A stretch of 64,000 bases of DNA, from positions 1 to 64,000 of the forward strand of contig NZ_JAQVCN010000003.1 of assembly GCF_028689785.1 (NCBI RefSeq), in the 5' to 3' direction. Under the pieces are notes generated by a model. It saw only the letters and a program-made list of their open reading frames with translations. It was not told the DNA's origin and did not search any database. The DNA is from Zoogloea sp. (GTDB lineage: Bacteria; Pseudomonadota; Gammaproteobacteria; Burkholderiales; Rhodocyclaceae). This document shows positions 6,544 to 16,115 of this stretch, in pieces; positions within the stretch are counted from its first letter, which is position 1, and each line of letters begins with the position of its first letter. Both the position numbers and the translations under genes were made by a program.

Positions 6544-9207
6544 ATGCCCTCGCGCCTTCGCCTTGGATACCCAGGCTTCTTCGTTCTTGTTGCCCTGGCT
6601 ATCGGCGCACCCCTGGTGTTCCTGCTAGTGTCGGTTCTTGGCGACCTGCATCGGCAGGCCGAGCGGGATGCCCGCAATGTGGTGGGGGTGCTTGAGGCCC
6701 GGCTGGAGGCCACCCTGCGGCGGGCCCAGGCGGGCCTTGAAGAGCTCGCCACCGACACCTCGCCGTCCGTCTTCGAGGCGGACGTATCCCCGACCCAGCG
6801 TCAGTTGCTGCAGCGCCATCTGGCACTCAAGGCCCGGCATTTTCCCGAGATCACCGGTTTCCGCCTGATCGACACCACTGGCGCCGTGCGCTATGCGTCG
6901 GAGATCGGGGAGCCCCGCGCATCGGCCGCCGGGCGCAGCTACTTCGAGGCCCTGCGGGCGAATCCGGCGCTGCCGCTGGTGTTCTCGGAGGTGGCGGTCG
7001 GCCGCATGGCGGGGCGGTCGCAGCTCTTCATGGCGGTGCCGATCCGCGATGGAGCGGGGCGTTTCGCCGGGGTCGCCATGGCACCGCTGGAGCTGGCCTA
7101 TCTGGAAAGCCTGTTCAATGCCGTCGATCTTGGGCCGGGCGGGGTGATCACCTTCCGGCGTTCCGACGATGGCCGCCTGGTGCTGCGCCGTCCGGCCGAG
7201 CCGGGGCGGGTCAATCAGACCCTCAGCAACAACCCCATGCATTTGCGGGTAGAGGCCGGTGAGCAGGAGGGGACCATCCGTTTCGAGGCCGCCATCGACA
7301 AGACCGAGAGGGTGTATGCCTTCAAGCGCGTCGGGAGCTATCCCTTCTATGTGGCCGCAGGGATTGCCCGCCGCGACTACCTGGTCCACTGGCAGCGCAA
7401 CGCCGTCGGTGTGCTTGGGGCGACAACGCTCTTCCTGGTGCTGCTGGGCCTGCTGCTGGGCCGTCTGTACTTCACCGAGCAGAACCGCCGCCGGGCTGAC
7501 CGGGAGTTGCAGGCCAGTGAAGACCGCTTCCAGCTACTGCTCAACTCGGTGGGTGAGGGTATCTGCGGCATGGATCGGGATGGGCGCCACCTGTTCTCCA
7601 ACCCGGCGGCGTTGCAGATCCTCGGCTACCACAGCGAGACCGAGCTGCAGGGGCAGAACATTCCGGCGCTGTTGCACACTCATGATGCGGTCGGCCGGCC
7701 CCTGGCCCCGGACGCCTGCGTGATCCGCAGGGCGGTGAGCGTGGGCACCGCCGTGCACAGCAATGACGGGCTGTTCACCCGGGCTGACGGCAGCTTGCTG
7801 CAGGTGCGTTTCGATGCCTATCCGCTGGTCAAGGACGGCGCCCAGATGGGTGCAGTGCTGCTGTTTTCCGACATCACCGAACGCCGTCGCAACGAGGCGC
7901 GGATCGAGTTCCTGGCCCATCATGACCCCCTCACCGCCCTGCCCAACCGCCTGCTGGCGGAAGATCGCTTCGAACAGGCCCGCGCCCAGGCGGCCCGGGC
8001 AGGCGAGCGGGTCGCCCTGCTGTTCCTGGATCTGGACGGCTTCAAGACCATCAATGACTCCCTCGGCCACGACGTGGGCGACGAGATGCTCAAGGCCCTG
8101 GCCACCCGGCTGCGCCAGCAGCTCCGGGAGGCGGACACGGTGTGCCGCCTGGGAGGAGACGAGTTCCTGGTGATCCTGCCCGGGGTGCGTGACCTGGACG
8201 GCCTGACCCTGCGTATCGGCCGTCTGCTGGCCAGCGTGGAGGCGCCTGTGGCGTTGCCGGGGCGCCAGCTATCCACCTCGGTGTCCATTGGAGTGGCATT
8301 GTTTCCGGGGGATGGGCGGGACTTCACCACCCTGATGAAGAAGGCCGACACGGCCATGTACCACGCCAAGGACGCGGGCCGGAACACCTATCGCCTGTTT
8401 GACGAGGCCATGAACCAGCATGTGCAGGAATCCCTGCGCCTGCGTTCCAACTTTCAGCGCGGTCTCGACAACCGGGAGTTCGTGCTGCACTTCCAGCCCC
8501 TGCTCGACCTGCGCAGCGGCCGGGTGGTCGGGGCCGAAGCCCTGCTGCGCTGGCAGGACCCGGAGCGCGGCCTGTTGCCGCCGGGGCTGTTCATCCCGGT
8601 GGCCGAAAGCAGCGGCATGATCGTGCCCCTGGGTGCCTGGGTGCTGGGCGAAGCTTGCCGCCAGGCAGCAGCATGGCGGGCCTCGGGGTTCGATCTGGTG
8701 GTGGCGGTGAATATCTCGGCCATCCAGTTCAAGCGTGGCGGCATCGAACGGACAGTGGCCGAGGCCCTGCGCGACAGCGGCCTGCCTGCCCACTTGCTGG
8801 AAGTCGAGCTGACCGAGAGCACCCTGCTGCACCAGACCGACGAGGTGCTGGCCACCCTTCACCAGCTGCGCGAGTCCGGCGTGCGCCTGTCCATCGACGA
8901 TTTTGGCACGGGCTACTCCAGCCTGGCCTATCTCAAGCGGCTGGCGGTGAACAAGCTCAAGATCGACCAGTCCTTCGTGCGCGATCTGACCAGCGACCCG
9001 GAAGACTCGGCCATCGTTCGGGCCATCATCGACATGGCCCACAGCCTCAATCTCAGCACCATCGCTGAAGGGGTGGAGAACGCCGAGGTGCTGGCCGTGC
9101 TGCGCCAGTTCGGCTGTGACGAGGTTCAGGGCTACTACTTCGCCCGCCCCCTGCCGGACGCCGAGTTCCGGCGTTACCTGGAGACCCGGGAGCAGGCGCT
9201 GGGGTAA
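6544..9207 (+). CDS. membrane GGDEF-EAL protein with periplasmic sensor and PAS domain
   Basis: An 887-residue c-di-GMP enzyme. Order: membrane segment (about 11-32), extracytoplasmic Cache-like sensor (35-285), second membrane segment (285-309), PAS (325-445), GGDEF domain with intact GGDEF near residue 537, and EAL domain with AEALLRW near 663. The inhibitory I-site RxxD (READ) sits five residues before GGDEF, so product feedback is likely. The EAL part keeps DFGTGYSSL and the IDQSFV lysine-type motif, so both synthesis and breakdown are possible. It ends 10 bp before arfB. The ligand of the sensor is unknown. Confidence 0.93.
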   Translation: MPSRLRLGYPGFFVLVALAIGAPLVFLLVSVLGDLHRQAERDARNVVGVLEARLEATLRRAQAGLEELATDTSPSVFEADVSPTQRQLLQRHLALKARHFPEITGFRLIDTTGAVRYASEIGEPRASAAGRSYFEALRANPALPLVFSEVAVGRMAGRSQLFMAVPIRDGAGRFAGVAMAPLELAYLESLFNAVDLGPGGVITFRRSDDGRLVLRRPAEPGRVNQTLSNNPMHLRVEAGEQEGTIRFEAAIDKTERVYAFKRVGSYPFYVAAGIARRDYLVHWQRNAVGVLGATTLFLVLLGLLLGRLYFTEQNRRRADRELQASEDRFQLLLNSVGEGICGMDRDGRHLFSNPAALQILGYHSETELQGQNIPALLHTHDAVGRPLAPDACVIRRAVSVGTAVHSNDGLFTRADGSLLQVRFDAYPLVKDGAQMGAVLLFSDITERRRNEARIEFLAHHDPLTALPNRLLAEDRFEQARAQAARAGERVALLFLDLDGFKTINDSLGHDVGDEMLKALATRLRQQLREADTVCRLGGDEFLVILPGVRDLDGLTLRIGRLLASVEAPVALPGRQLSTSVSIGVALFPGDGRDFTTLMKKADTAMYHAKDAGRNTYRLFDEAMNQHVQESLRLRSNFQRGLDNREFVLHFQPLLDLRSGRVVGAEALLRWQDPERGLLPPGLFIPVAESSGMIVPLGAWVLGEACRQAAAWRASGFDLVVAVNISAIQFKRGGIERTVAEALRDSGLPAHLLEVELTESTLLHQTDEVLATLHQLRESGVRLSIDDFGTGYSSLAYLKRLAVNKLKIDQSFVRDLTSDPEDSAIVRAIIDMAHSLNLSTIAEGVENAEVLAVLRQFGCDEVQGYYFARPLPDAEFRRYLETREQALG

Positions 9208-9217
9208 AGTGGCGGGC

Positions 9218-9619
9218 ATGCACGCCCCGCCACGCCTCTCCGAAGCCGACGTCGAGTTCACCGCCATCCGCGCCCAGGGGGCGGGCGGGCAGAACGTGAA
9301 CAAGGTGTCCAGCGCCGTGCATCTGCGTTTCGACATCGCCGCCTCGACACTGCCCGACGCCATCAAGGCACGTCTGCTCCTGCTGGGGGACCAGCGGGTC
9401 AGCAAGGACGGGGTGGTGGTCATCAAGGCCCAGGAATTCCGCAGCCTCGACAAGAACCGCGCCGAAGCCCTGCGCCGCTTGCAGGAGCTGGTGGACAGCG
9501 CTGCCCATGTGCCGAAAGCGCGTCGCCCGACCCGCCCGACCCGGGGCTCGGTCACCCGGCGCCTGGAGGGCAAGGCCCGCCGCAGCGCCGTCAAGGCCGG
9601 CCGCGGGCGGGTCGATTGA
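9218..9619 (+). CDS. arfB: peptidyl-tRNA hydrolase ArfB (YaeJ)
   Basis: Rescues stalled ribosomes by hydrolysing peptidyl-tRNA without a stop codon. The GGQ motif is at residues 23-25 within GAGGQNVNKVSSAVHLRF, the hallmark of class I release-factor catalytic domains, and no codon-recognition domain follows. The last 35 residues form the lysine/arginine-rich tail that enters the empty mRNA channel. Length is 133 residues, as usual. The ATG at 9218 was preferred to an in-frame start at 9116, which would overlap the preceding gene heavily and add nothing conserved. Confidence 0.92.
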   Translation: MHAPPRLSEADVEFTAIRAQGAGGQNVNKVSSAVHLRFDIAASTLPDAIKARLLLLGDQRVSKDGVVVIKAQEFRSLDKNRAEALRRLQELVDSAAHVPKARRPTRPTRGSVTRRLEGKARRSAVKAGRGRVD

Positions 9620-9706
9620 GGGCGTGAGGCGGCGGCCGGCCCAGCCGTCACCCAGCCATCACCTCCGCGTCACATCCGTGCAGCATGCCGCCGCAACACT
9701 GCATGC

Positions 9707-10921
9707 ATGGACCGCGCCGGACTCGTTTGCCAGGAAATCGCCCATCCACTGACCTACCTCCGGGTGGCCGTGGTGACGGAGACCTATCCACCTGAAATCA
9801 ACGGGGTGGCGATGACCACTGGCCGCATGGTGGAAGGCCTGGTGGCTGCCGGGCACCGGGTGGATCTGATCCGCCCCCGCCAGGCCCATGAGGGGGGGGC
9901 CATCCAGCTGCCGGACGGAGCCGAGGGGGTGGAGGAGATGCTCTCCCGCGGCATTCCGTTGCCCCGCTACGCCAACCTGCAGCTCGGCTTGCCGGCCCGA
10001 AAGGTGCTGCTGCGGCGCTGGTCGACCCAGCGCCCCGACGTGGTTCAGGTGGTGACCGAAGGCCCCTTGGGCTGGTCGGCGCTGACGGCGGCGCGCAAGC
10101 TGCGTCTGCCGGTGATCAGCGAGTTCCACACCAATTTCCATCGCTACAGCGGCCACTATGGGGTGGGCTGGCTGAAGCGCCCCATCGCCGCCTACCTGCG
10201 CAAGTTCCACAACCGTGCCGACCTCACCCTGGTGCCCACCCGGGCCCTGTGCGGTGAGCTGGCCGGGCAGGGCATCGCCCGGGTTGACGTCGTCTCCCGG
10301 GGTGTGGATACCACGTTGTTCGACCCGGCCCGGCGTAGCGCGTCCCTGCGCCGCAGCTGGGGGCTGGAAGAGGATGACCTGGCGGTGGTGTACGTGGGGC
10401 GCATCGCCCCCGAGAAGAACCTGGCCCTGCTGGAAAGGGCTTTCGAGGCAATCCGCGCCCGTCAGCCCCGGGCGAGGCTGATCCTGGTGGGCAGCGGCCC
10501 GGCCCAGCAGGCCTTGCAGGCGAGGCAGCCGGCGGCAGTGTTCTGCGGTTCCAGGACCGGCGCCTTCCTGGCCGAGCACTACGCCAGCGGTGACCTCTTC
10601 CTGTTTCCCAGCCTGACTGAGACTTACGGCAACGTGGTGGCCGAAGCTCTGGCCAGCGGCCTCCCGGTGGTCGCCTACCGGGACGCGGCGGCCCAGGAGT
10701 TGATTGCCCACCGGGAGCACGGCTGGCTGGCCGAGCCGGGTGATGAGGCCGCTTTCATCGCTGGCGCCGTGACCCTGGCCGAAGCCCCCGAGCTGCGCGC
10801 CCACCAGCGCCTGGCCGCGCGGGAGCGGGTGGCCAGCCTGGCCTGGCAGGCCATCGTCGAACGCCTGGTGGCGCTGCAGCGCCAGGTCATCCTGAGTTCC
10901 CCCGTCTCCGCCCGGAGGTAA
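9707..10921 (+). CDS. glycosyltransferase family 4 (GT-B)
   Basis: A 404-residue GT-B glycosyltransferase. The N-terminal VAVVTETYPPEINGVA is the donor-domain start typical of MgtA/SqdX/PimB-like enzymes that glycosylate diacylglycerol or phosphatidylinositol-type lipids. The retaining-enzyme E-x7-E motif is seen in TETYGNVVAEA, with VGRIAPEKNL and LVGSGP in the C-terminal domain. The conserved start is about residue 18, so the true N-terminus may be shorter. A PAP2 phosphatase begins 3 bp after the stop. The pair probably makes or remodels a membrane glycolipid (inference); the sugar and acceptor are unknown. Confidence 0.85.
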   Translation: MDRAGLVCQEIAHPLTYLRVAVVTETYPPEINGVAMTTGRMVEGLVAAGHRVDLIRPRQAHEGGAIQLPDGAEGVEEMLSRGIPLPRYANLQLGLPARKVLLRRWSTQRPDVVQVVTEGPLGWSALTAARKLRLPVISEFHTNFHRYSGHYGVGWLKRPIAAYLRKFHNRADLTLVPTRALCGELAGQGIARVDVVSRGVDTTLFDPARRSASLRRSWGLEEDDLAVVYVGRIAPEKNLALLERAFEAIRARQPRARLILVGSGPAQQALQARQPAAVFCGSRTGAFLAEHYASGDLFLFPSLTETYGNVVAEALASGLPVVAYRDAAAQELIAHREHGWLAEPGDEAAFIAGAVTLAEAPELRAHQRLAARERVASLAWQAIVERLVALQRQVILSSPVSARR

Positions 10922-10924
10922 GCC

Positions 10925-11449
10925 ATGTTTGCCCTGCCCGCCCGACTTCAGCTGCTCGATGATCGTCTGGCGGTGCGCTCCAACCGCCTCTCCCGTTACC
11001 GCGGCCTGCGCGACCTGATGCGTGCGGTGAGCCGGCTTGGTGACGGGGTGGCCTGGTACACCCTGGCCGCCTGTCTGTACGTGTTGTTTGGCGCCGAGGC
11101 CCTGCCGGCCCTGCGCCACATGCTGGTGGCCGGTGTGCTCGGGGTGGGGATCTACAAGCTGCTCAAGACCCACACCCTGCGCCCGCGCCCCTTCGAGGTG
11201 GTGAGCGACGTGGTGTGCACCGGTTGCCCTCTGGACAAGTTCAGCTTTCCCTCCGGCCACACCCTGCATGCGGTGAGCTTCTCCCTGATCCTCGCGCATC
11301 ACTTTCCGGCCCTGGCCCCCGCGGTCTTCGGCTTCGCCGTGCTGGTGGCCGCATCGCGTCCGGTACTGGGGCTGCACTACCCCAGCGACGTGCTGGCAGG
11401 TGCAGCGATCGGTGCCTGCCTGGGGCACGGGGTGATCGCCCTGCTGTAA
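10925..11449 (+). CDS. PAP2-family membrane phosphatase
   Basis: A 174-residue integral membrane lipid phosphatase. All three PAP2 motifs are intact: K81-x6-RP (KTHTLRPRP), PSGH at 109-112, and SR-x5-H-x3-D at 144-155. Hydrophobic stretches at about 45-56, 66-80, 117-143 and 155-173 place the active site at the periplasmic face, as is known for this family. It starts 3 bp after the glycosyltransferase and is surely co-transcribed. Likely substrates are phosphatidate or undecaprenyl-type phosphates. Confidence 0.88.
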   Translation: MFALPARLQLLDDRLAVRSNRLSRYRGLRDLMRAVSRLGDGVAWYTLAACLYVLFGAEALPALRHMLVAGVLGVGIYKLLKTHTLRPRPFEVVSDVVCTGCPLDKFSFPSGHTLHAVSFSLILAHHFPALAPAVFGFAVLVAASRPVLGLHYPSDVLAGAAIGACLGHGVIALL

Positions 11450-11482
11450 CTGGCGGCGTCGTAGGACGCTCGATACGGTCCT

Positions 11483-11512
11483 CCGTGGGGGCGACTTCAG
11501 TCGCCCCCACGG
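11483..11512. terminator. perfect palindrome between convergent genes (repeat copy 3)
   Basis: A 13-bp perfect inverted repeat, CCGTGGGGGCGAC at 11483-11495 and its complement at 11500-11512, with a TTCA loop. It is the most regular copy of the gene-end palindrome. It lies between the PAP2 gene and the convergent phospholipase-like gene. There is no T-run, so it is a hairpin or bidirectional transcription barrier rather than a classic intrinsic terminator. Confidence 0.6.
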
Positions 11513-11624
11513 GCGTAAGCCAATGGAAAGCCATCGGTTCAACGGGGCGCGGCCGAATGGCATGAACGGGCAACATTCGCGCCAGGCGTGGAAGGCGCTT
11601 CCCTCTCGCCGTCGGCATTTGCCC

Positions 11625-12485
11625 TCAGGCTCTCAGAAAGAGGTCTTCGGGCAGGGGCAGGCAGGCGCGCAGGATGCGGTCGGGGGTTGCGTCCAGGCGC
11701 GCCCGGGCTGCCAGCGGTTCCACTTCGGCGGTCCATCCCGGCAGCTCGCCCTCAAGCAGGCGGCCAAGCTGGCCCAGGCGGCGGCCGGTGTGGCTGAGGT
11801 AAAGGTTGAAGCGGCGCTGTACGCGTCGGTCCATCAGCCGGGCGGCGTGGTAGAGCCCGGTGTGGAGGTGGCTGCTGCGCAGCCAGCTTTCACCCCGGGT
11901 CAAGGTGTTCAGGGCTTGCCCGACCCGTTCGGGAGGGCACTGAAAGGCCCGTGACATCAGCGGGGTGAGAGTAGTGCCGGCGTCTTCAAGCAGGCGCGCG
12001 GGGCGGCTGAACAGGTGGCCTGCCACATGGCGGTCCATGGCCCATTCGACGGCCACGTGGGTGGTGATGTCCGATTCGAACCACAGACGCTCGTGGGCCG
12101 GTACGAAGTGGTTGTGGGCAATGATGTCGGCCATCAGGTGGCTGGCGTAGCCGAGCACGGCGGCGTGCTCGGCGTCGCTGCGGGCGGCCTCCATCAGGGC
12201 ATGCAACTGGGGCCAGCGGTGGCTGCTGGTGAGGGCCTCGGCGCCAGCGCTGCGGGCGGTCAGGGCCACATCGGGCAGGCAGGCGCCGGCCATCACCAGC
12301 TGTGGATGGCGTCGGGCCAGGCGGCGCAGGGCCGGGTCGGCGAGGGGGATGGCCCACAGCAGCAGTTGAGCGAAATAGACATGGGTGTACAGGCCCCAGG
12401 CCAGAGCGTCGGTGCTGCTCAGCAGCAGGGGCAGCAGCCACAGCAGCTTCCAGCGGGTATGGCGGGGCAGGGCGGGGGCATCCAT
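11625..12485 (-). CDS. secreted zinc-dependent phospholipase C-like protein
   Basis: A 286-residue protein with a signal peptide (hydrophobic 13-23, cleavage after Ala29). The predicted mature chain starts Trp-Gly-x-x-Thr-His. In zinc phospholipases C and S1/P1 nucleases the mature N-terminal Trp binds zinc through its backbone, and His residues follow as seen here in ASHLMADIIAHNH. This supports the zinc-dependent phospholipase C family, though the catalytic activity of this bacterial subgroup is not established. The ATG at 12485 gives the signal peptide; longer frames lack one. It is convergent with the glycosyltransferase/PAP2 pair. Confidence 0.75.
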   Translation of the reverse strand: MDAPALPRHTRWKLLWLLPLLLSSTDALAWGLYTHVYFAQLLLWAIPLADPALRRLARRHPQLVMAGACLPDVALTARSAGAEALTSSHRWPQLHALMEAARSDAEHAAVLGYASHLMADIIAHNHFVPAHERLWFESDITTHVAVEWAMDRHVAGHLFSRPARLLEDAGTTLTPLMSRAFQCPPERVGQALNTLTRGESWLRSSHLHTGLYHAARLMDRRVQRRFNLYLSHTGRRLGQLGRLLEGELPGWTAEVEPLAARARLDATPDRILRACLPLPEDLFLRA

Positions 12486-12716
12486 GCGGCGACTGTGCCC
12501 GGTGGCCGTGACAGGCACGTGCCAGGGAGGTGTCAGGCCGGTGACGCTGCGGGGTATGATCCATTGTCCGGTCTCCATCGGGGCACATGAAGTCGCCCGT
12601 GCGCGTTTGCCCACCGACCGGGATATCCCCATCTACAGACTCGCCAGCCTGCGCCGATAGCAAGTGATGTCTCCACGGTTTTTGCCCATGCCGGCAGCCC
12701 TTGTCCGAGCTGGAAC

Positions 12717-15700
12717 ATGAGCTCTTCACCCCCTGCGTCCGGCCTGTCTCCGCTTCCCTCCCCGCCGGGGCTGGAGCCCGAGGCAGCGCCGCGGTTCTGG
12801 CGCTTCGAACGGTTTCTCGTGCTGGCCGTGGTGCTCACCAACCTGGCTGCGGTCCAGCTTGCCTGGTTCAGTCTTGCCGAAGGTCGCCAGCGGGCCGAAG
12901 AGCTGGCCACCCTGAGTACCCGCAACCTCGTCCAGGTGCTCGACCATAGCCTGAGCGGTGTCGGGCGCACCATCGACGTGACCCTGCGGGCGATTGTGGA
13001 GGAGATCGAGCGGAGCGTCCGCACGGGGCACCTGCCCCCGCCAGACGAGGTGTTGGCTCTGCTGGCCCGCTACAAGGCGTGGTTGCCGGAGACCGAGACT
13101 TTGCGCGTCTTTGATGGCGATGGGCGGTCCCTGCGCGGCGCACAGGCTGCTGCCGGCAGCGAGGTCAGCGAAGCCGGACGTGACTACTTCAAGCGTCTGG
13201 CCGGCGAGTCCGAGCCGGGCATGGTGGTGTCACGCCCCTACTTCGACCGCAGCACAGGGAAGTGGGTGGTGTCTTTCGCGCGCCGGCTGGGGCTGCCTGA
13301 TGGCCGTTTCGGCGGTGTGGTGGCGGCAACGGTGTCGGTGGATTACATGGCCGAGATGCTTGCCCGGCCCGACCTGGGGCCGGGGGGGATGGCCATGCTG
13401 AGCTACGAGGATCTGGGCCTGATCAGCGTGCACCCGCCCCTGGCCGGGGGGCTCAAGGAGATAAGCAATGCCGCGATCTCCGATGAACTGCGCCAGTTGC
13501 TGGGCGCAGGGGGAGGGGCAGGCAGCCATCAACCCCGGCGCATGCTCGATGGGGTCGAGCGGATCAACTCGGTGCGCCGGGTAGAGGGGCTGCCTTTCAT
13601 GCTGGTGGTAGGGATGGCCAGCGAGAACTATCTGGTGGCGTGGCATCGCGACGTGGCCCATACCGGGGCTCTGCTGCTGGTGTTCGTGCTTACCAGCATC
13701 GGTTCTGCGATGTTGGTGAGCCGCTACTACCGGCGCCAGCAGGTCCATGCCGCGCGGCTCCGGGAGGCCCTGGCTGATCTGCGCGACCGGGACCAGGCGC
13801 TCGGCATCACCGAGCGGATCGGCGGGCTGGGTGTCTTCTCGATAGACCTGCGTACCGGCTTGTCCCACCGCTCTGCGCAGCTGATGGAGATTTTCGGGGC
13901 AGCCCCGGAGAAGGGCTTTCCCCTGGATGCTTGGCGTGCTGGTCTGCACCCGGACGACCGGGTCGAGACCCTGGCCCGCTTTGATGAGGGTACCTTGCAT
14001 GGGGGGCGGGCCTTTGATCACGTTTACCGTTTCATTCGTCCGGACGGAGAGGTGCGCTGGATCCACGGCCTGGCAGGGGCCGAGCGGGACGCATCCGGCG
14101 CGCCCGTGCGCATTCATGGTGCAGTGCAGGACGTGACTGACCGGCGGCAGGCCGAAGCCTCCCTCAAAGAGGCTTTCGAAGAGTACGAGCGCCTGGTGGC
14201 GAGCATTCCGGTAGGGGTCTTCAAGCTGCACTGGTGCCCCGCCGGAGGCAGCCGTTTCGAGTACGTGAGCCCGCGTTTCTGCGAGCAGCTCGGGCTGGAT
14301 GCGGCCACTGTGCTGGCGGACCCGCGGGTGCCTTACCGGCAGATACTCAAGGATGACCGGGCGTCGTTCAGACAGGCCCAGGCCAGGGTCGAGCGCAGCC
14401 TGAACTCCTTCGAGTGGGAGGGGCGCATCCGGATTCACGACCGGATTCGCTGGATTTCGGCCATTGCTCGGCCGAGCCTGCAGCCTGATGGCTCGGTGAT
14501 ATGGGAGGGCGTGCAATCGGACGTGACCGACCGCAAGATCGCCGAGATCGCCTTGCGGGAGAGCGAGGAGCACTACCGTCTGCTGCTCCAGCATTCGCCC
14601 GTGGGGATCGTGAAGTACGACACCCGGCTCAAGGTCAACTACTGCAACCAGCAGTTTGCCCAGATCATGACCGCGCCACTCGATTACATGCGCCAGCTCG
14701 ACTGCAGTACGCTCCGTGATACGCGGGTGGTGCCTGCCCTGCGGGATGCCATTGCTGGGCGCGTCGGGCGCTATGAGGGGCCCTACCAAACCACCTACGA
14801 CGGCCACAATCTCAACATCGCCATGAACTGCGCTCCCCTGCGTGACGAGGCCGGGCAGATCATCGGCGGCATTGCCATTCTCGAGGACATCACCGAGCGC
14901 CTGCTGAAGGACCGGGAACTGGCCCGCTATCGGGACAGCCTGGAAGAACTGGTGGCCGAGCGCCTGGCCCGCGTGAAGAGCGAGTTCCTGGCCAACATGA
15001 GCCACGAGATCCGCACTCCCCTCAACGGGGTGCTGGGCCTGGCCCACATCGGCTTCCGGGAGAGCCGCGGCCGCGACAGGGCGCGGGACACTTTCACTCG
15101 CATCCTGTCCTCGGGGCAGCTCCTGCTGGGCATCATCAACGACATTCTCGACTTCTCGAAGATCGAGGCTGGCAAGCTGCGCATCGAGGCCATCCCGGTG
15201 GATCTGGCCAAGGTCGTCGGCGATACCCTTGACCTGATGGAGGAGCGTGCCCAGGCCAAGGGCTTGGCCCTGCGTTTCCGGCGGGTTTCGGCCTTGCCCG
15301 AGTCCTGCATCACCGATCCGCTAAGGGTCGGGCAGGTGCTGCTCAACCTGCTTTCCAACGCCATCAAGTTCACCGAGCAGGGCAGCGTGACCCTGGCGGT
15401 CGGGCGGGAGGGCGAGCACCTGGTCTTTGAGGTCAGCGACACCGGGATCGGCATGAGTGAGGAAGAAGTGGCCAAGGTGTTTGCGCCTTTTGAGCAGGCC
15501 GATAACTCCACCACCCGCAAGTTCGGCGGCACCGGGCTCGGGCTCACCATCACCCACCGCATCGTCGAGTTGATGGGCGGCACCCTGCGGGCCCACAGCC
15601 GTCTCGGTGAAGGTAGTTGCTTTGAGGTGCGTCTGCCCTGTGTGGTGGTGGATGCGGTGGCCGTCCAGCACAGCCTGGCCGGGCCCGAAGCGTTGCCGGG

Positions 15701-16115
15701 CATCGATGGGGCAAGGCTGGCGGGCCTGCGTGTGCTGGTGGCCGAGGACAACGACGTGAACCAGATGGTGCTGGAGGAGCTGCTGGTCAGCGAGGGCGCC
15801 AAGGTGGTATTGACCGGCAACGGCCAGGAGGCGGTGGATTGCCTGCACGCCCAGGGGCCCCAGGCCTTTGACGTGGTGCTGATGGACGTGCAGATGCCGT
15901 TGATGGACGGCTACGCGGCGACCCGCGCGATCCTCGCCCTGGCGCCCCATCTTCCGGTGATCGGCCAGACCGCCCACGCCTTTGACGAGGAGCGGGCCCG
16001 CTGCGCCGAGGCCGGCATGATCGACCACCTGGCCAAGCCCATCGATCCGGAGGAAATGGTGCGGGTCATCCTGCGCCACACCACCGGGCGTCTGCCGGCG
16101 GGCCTGCCCGGCTAA
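12717..16115 (+). CDS. hybrid sensor histidine kinase/response regulator
   Basis: A 1132-residue membrane sensor kinase. Order: membrane segment (about 33-53), extracytoplasmic double-Cache-like sensor (60-300), membrane segment (315-338), three PAS domains (about 355-480, 488-610, 620-740), dimerisation domain with phospho-acceptor His763 in NMSHEIRTPLNG, ATPase domain with GTGLGLTI, and a receiver domain from about 1003 with phospho-acceptor Asp1057 in LMDVQMPLMDG. No Hpt domain is present, so a separate phosphotransfer protein is expected. No cognate DNA-binding regulator lies next to it. Its stop overlaps the stop of the convergent oxidoreductase by 4 bp. Confidence 0.94.
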   Translation: MSSSPPASGLSPLPSPPGLEPEAAPRFWRFERFLVLAVVLTNLAAVQLAWFSLAEGRQRAEELATLSTRNLVQVLDHSLSGVGRTIDVTLRAIVEEIERSVRTGHLPPPDEVLALLARYKAWLPETETLRVFDGDGRSLRGAQAAAGSEVSEAGRDYFKRLAGESEPGMVVSRPYFDRSTGKWVVSFARRLGLPDGRFGGVVAATVSVDYMAEMLARPDLGPGGMAMLSYEDLGLISVHPPLAGGLKEISNAAISDELRQLLGAGGGAGSHQPRRMLDGVERINSVRRVEGLPFMLVVGMASENYLVAWHRDVAHTGALLLVFVLTSIGSAMLVSRYYRRQQVHAARLREALADLRDRDQALGITERIGGLGVFSIDLRTGLSHRSAQLMEIFGAAPEKGFPLDAWRAGLHPDDRVETLARFDEGTLHGGRAFDHVYRFIRPDGEVRWIHGLAGAERDASGAPVRIHGAVQDVTDRRQAEASLKEAFEEYERLVASIPVGVFKLHWCPAGGSRFEYVSPRFCEQLGLDAATVLADPRVPYRQILKDDRASFRQAQARVERSLNSFEWEGRIRIHDRIRWISAIARPSLQPDGSVIWEGVQSDVTDRKIAEIALRESEEHYRLLLQHSPVGIVKYDTRLKVNYCNQQFAQIMTAPLDYMRQLDCSTLRDTRVVPALRDAIAGRVGRYEGPYQTTYDGHNLNIAMNCAPLRDEAGQIIGGIAILEDITERLLKDRELARYRDSLEELVAERLARVKSEFLANMSHEIRTPLNGVLGLAHIGFRESRGRDRARDTFTRILSSGQLLLGIINDILDFSKIEAGKLRIEAIPVDLAKVVGDTLDLMEERAQAKGLALRFRRVSALPESCITDPLRVGQVLLNLLSNAIKFTEQGSVTLAVGREGEHLVFEVSDTGIGMSEEEVAKVFAPFEQADNSTTRKFGGTGLGLTITHRIVELMGGTLRAHSRLGEGSCFEVRLPCVVVDAVAVQHSLAGPEALPGIDGARLAGLRVLVAEDNDVNQMVLEELLVSEGAKVVLTGNGQEAVDCLHAQGPQAFDVVLMDVQMPLMDGYAATRAILALAPHLPVIGQTAHAFDEERARCAEAGMIDHLAKPIDPEEMVRVILRHTTGRLPAGLPG

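Noticed and set aside
5274-6695. 473-codon frame opposite the rlmN-like gene, and a similar 634-codon frame at 9659-11563
   Set aside because: Both are antisense to genes with clear catalytic motifs and show no domains.
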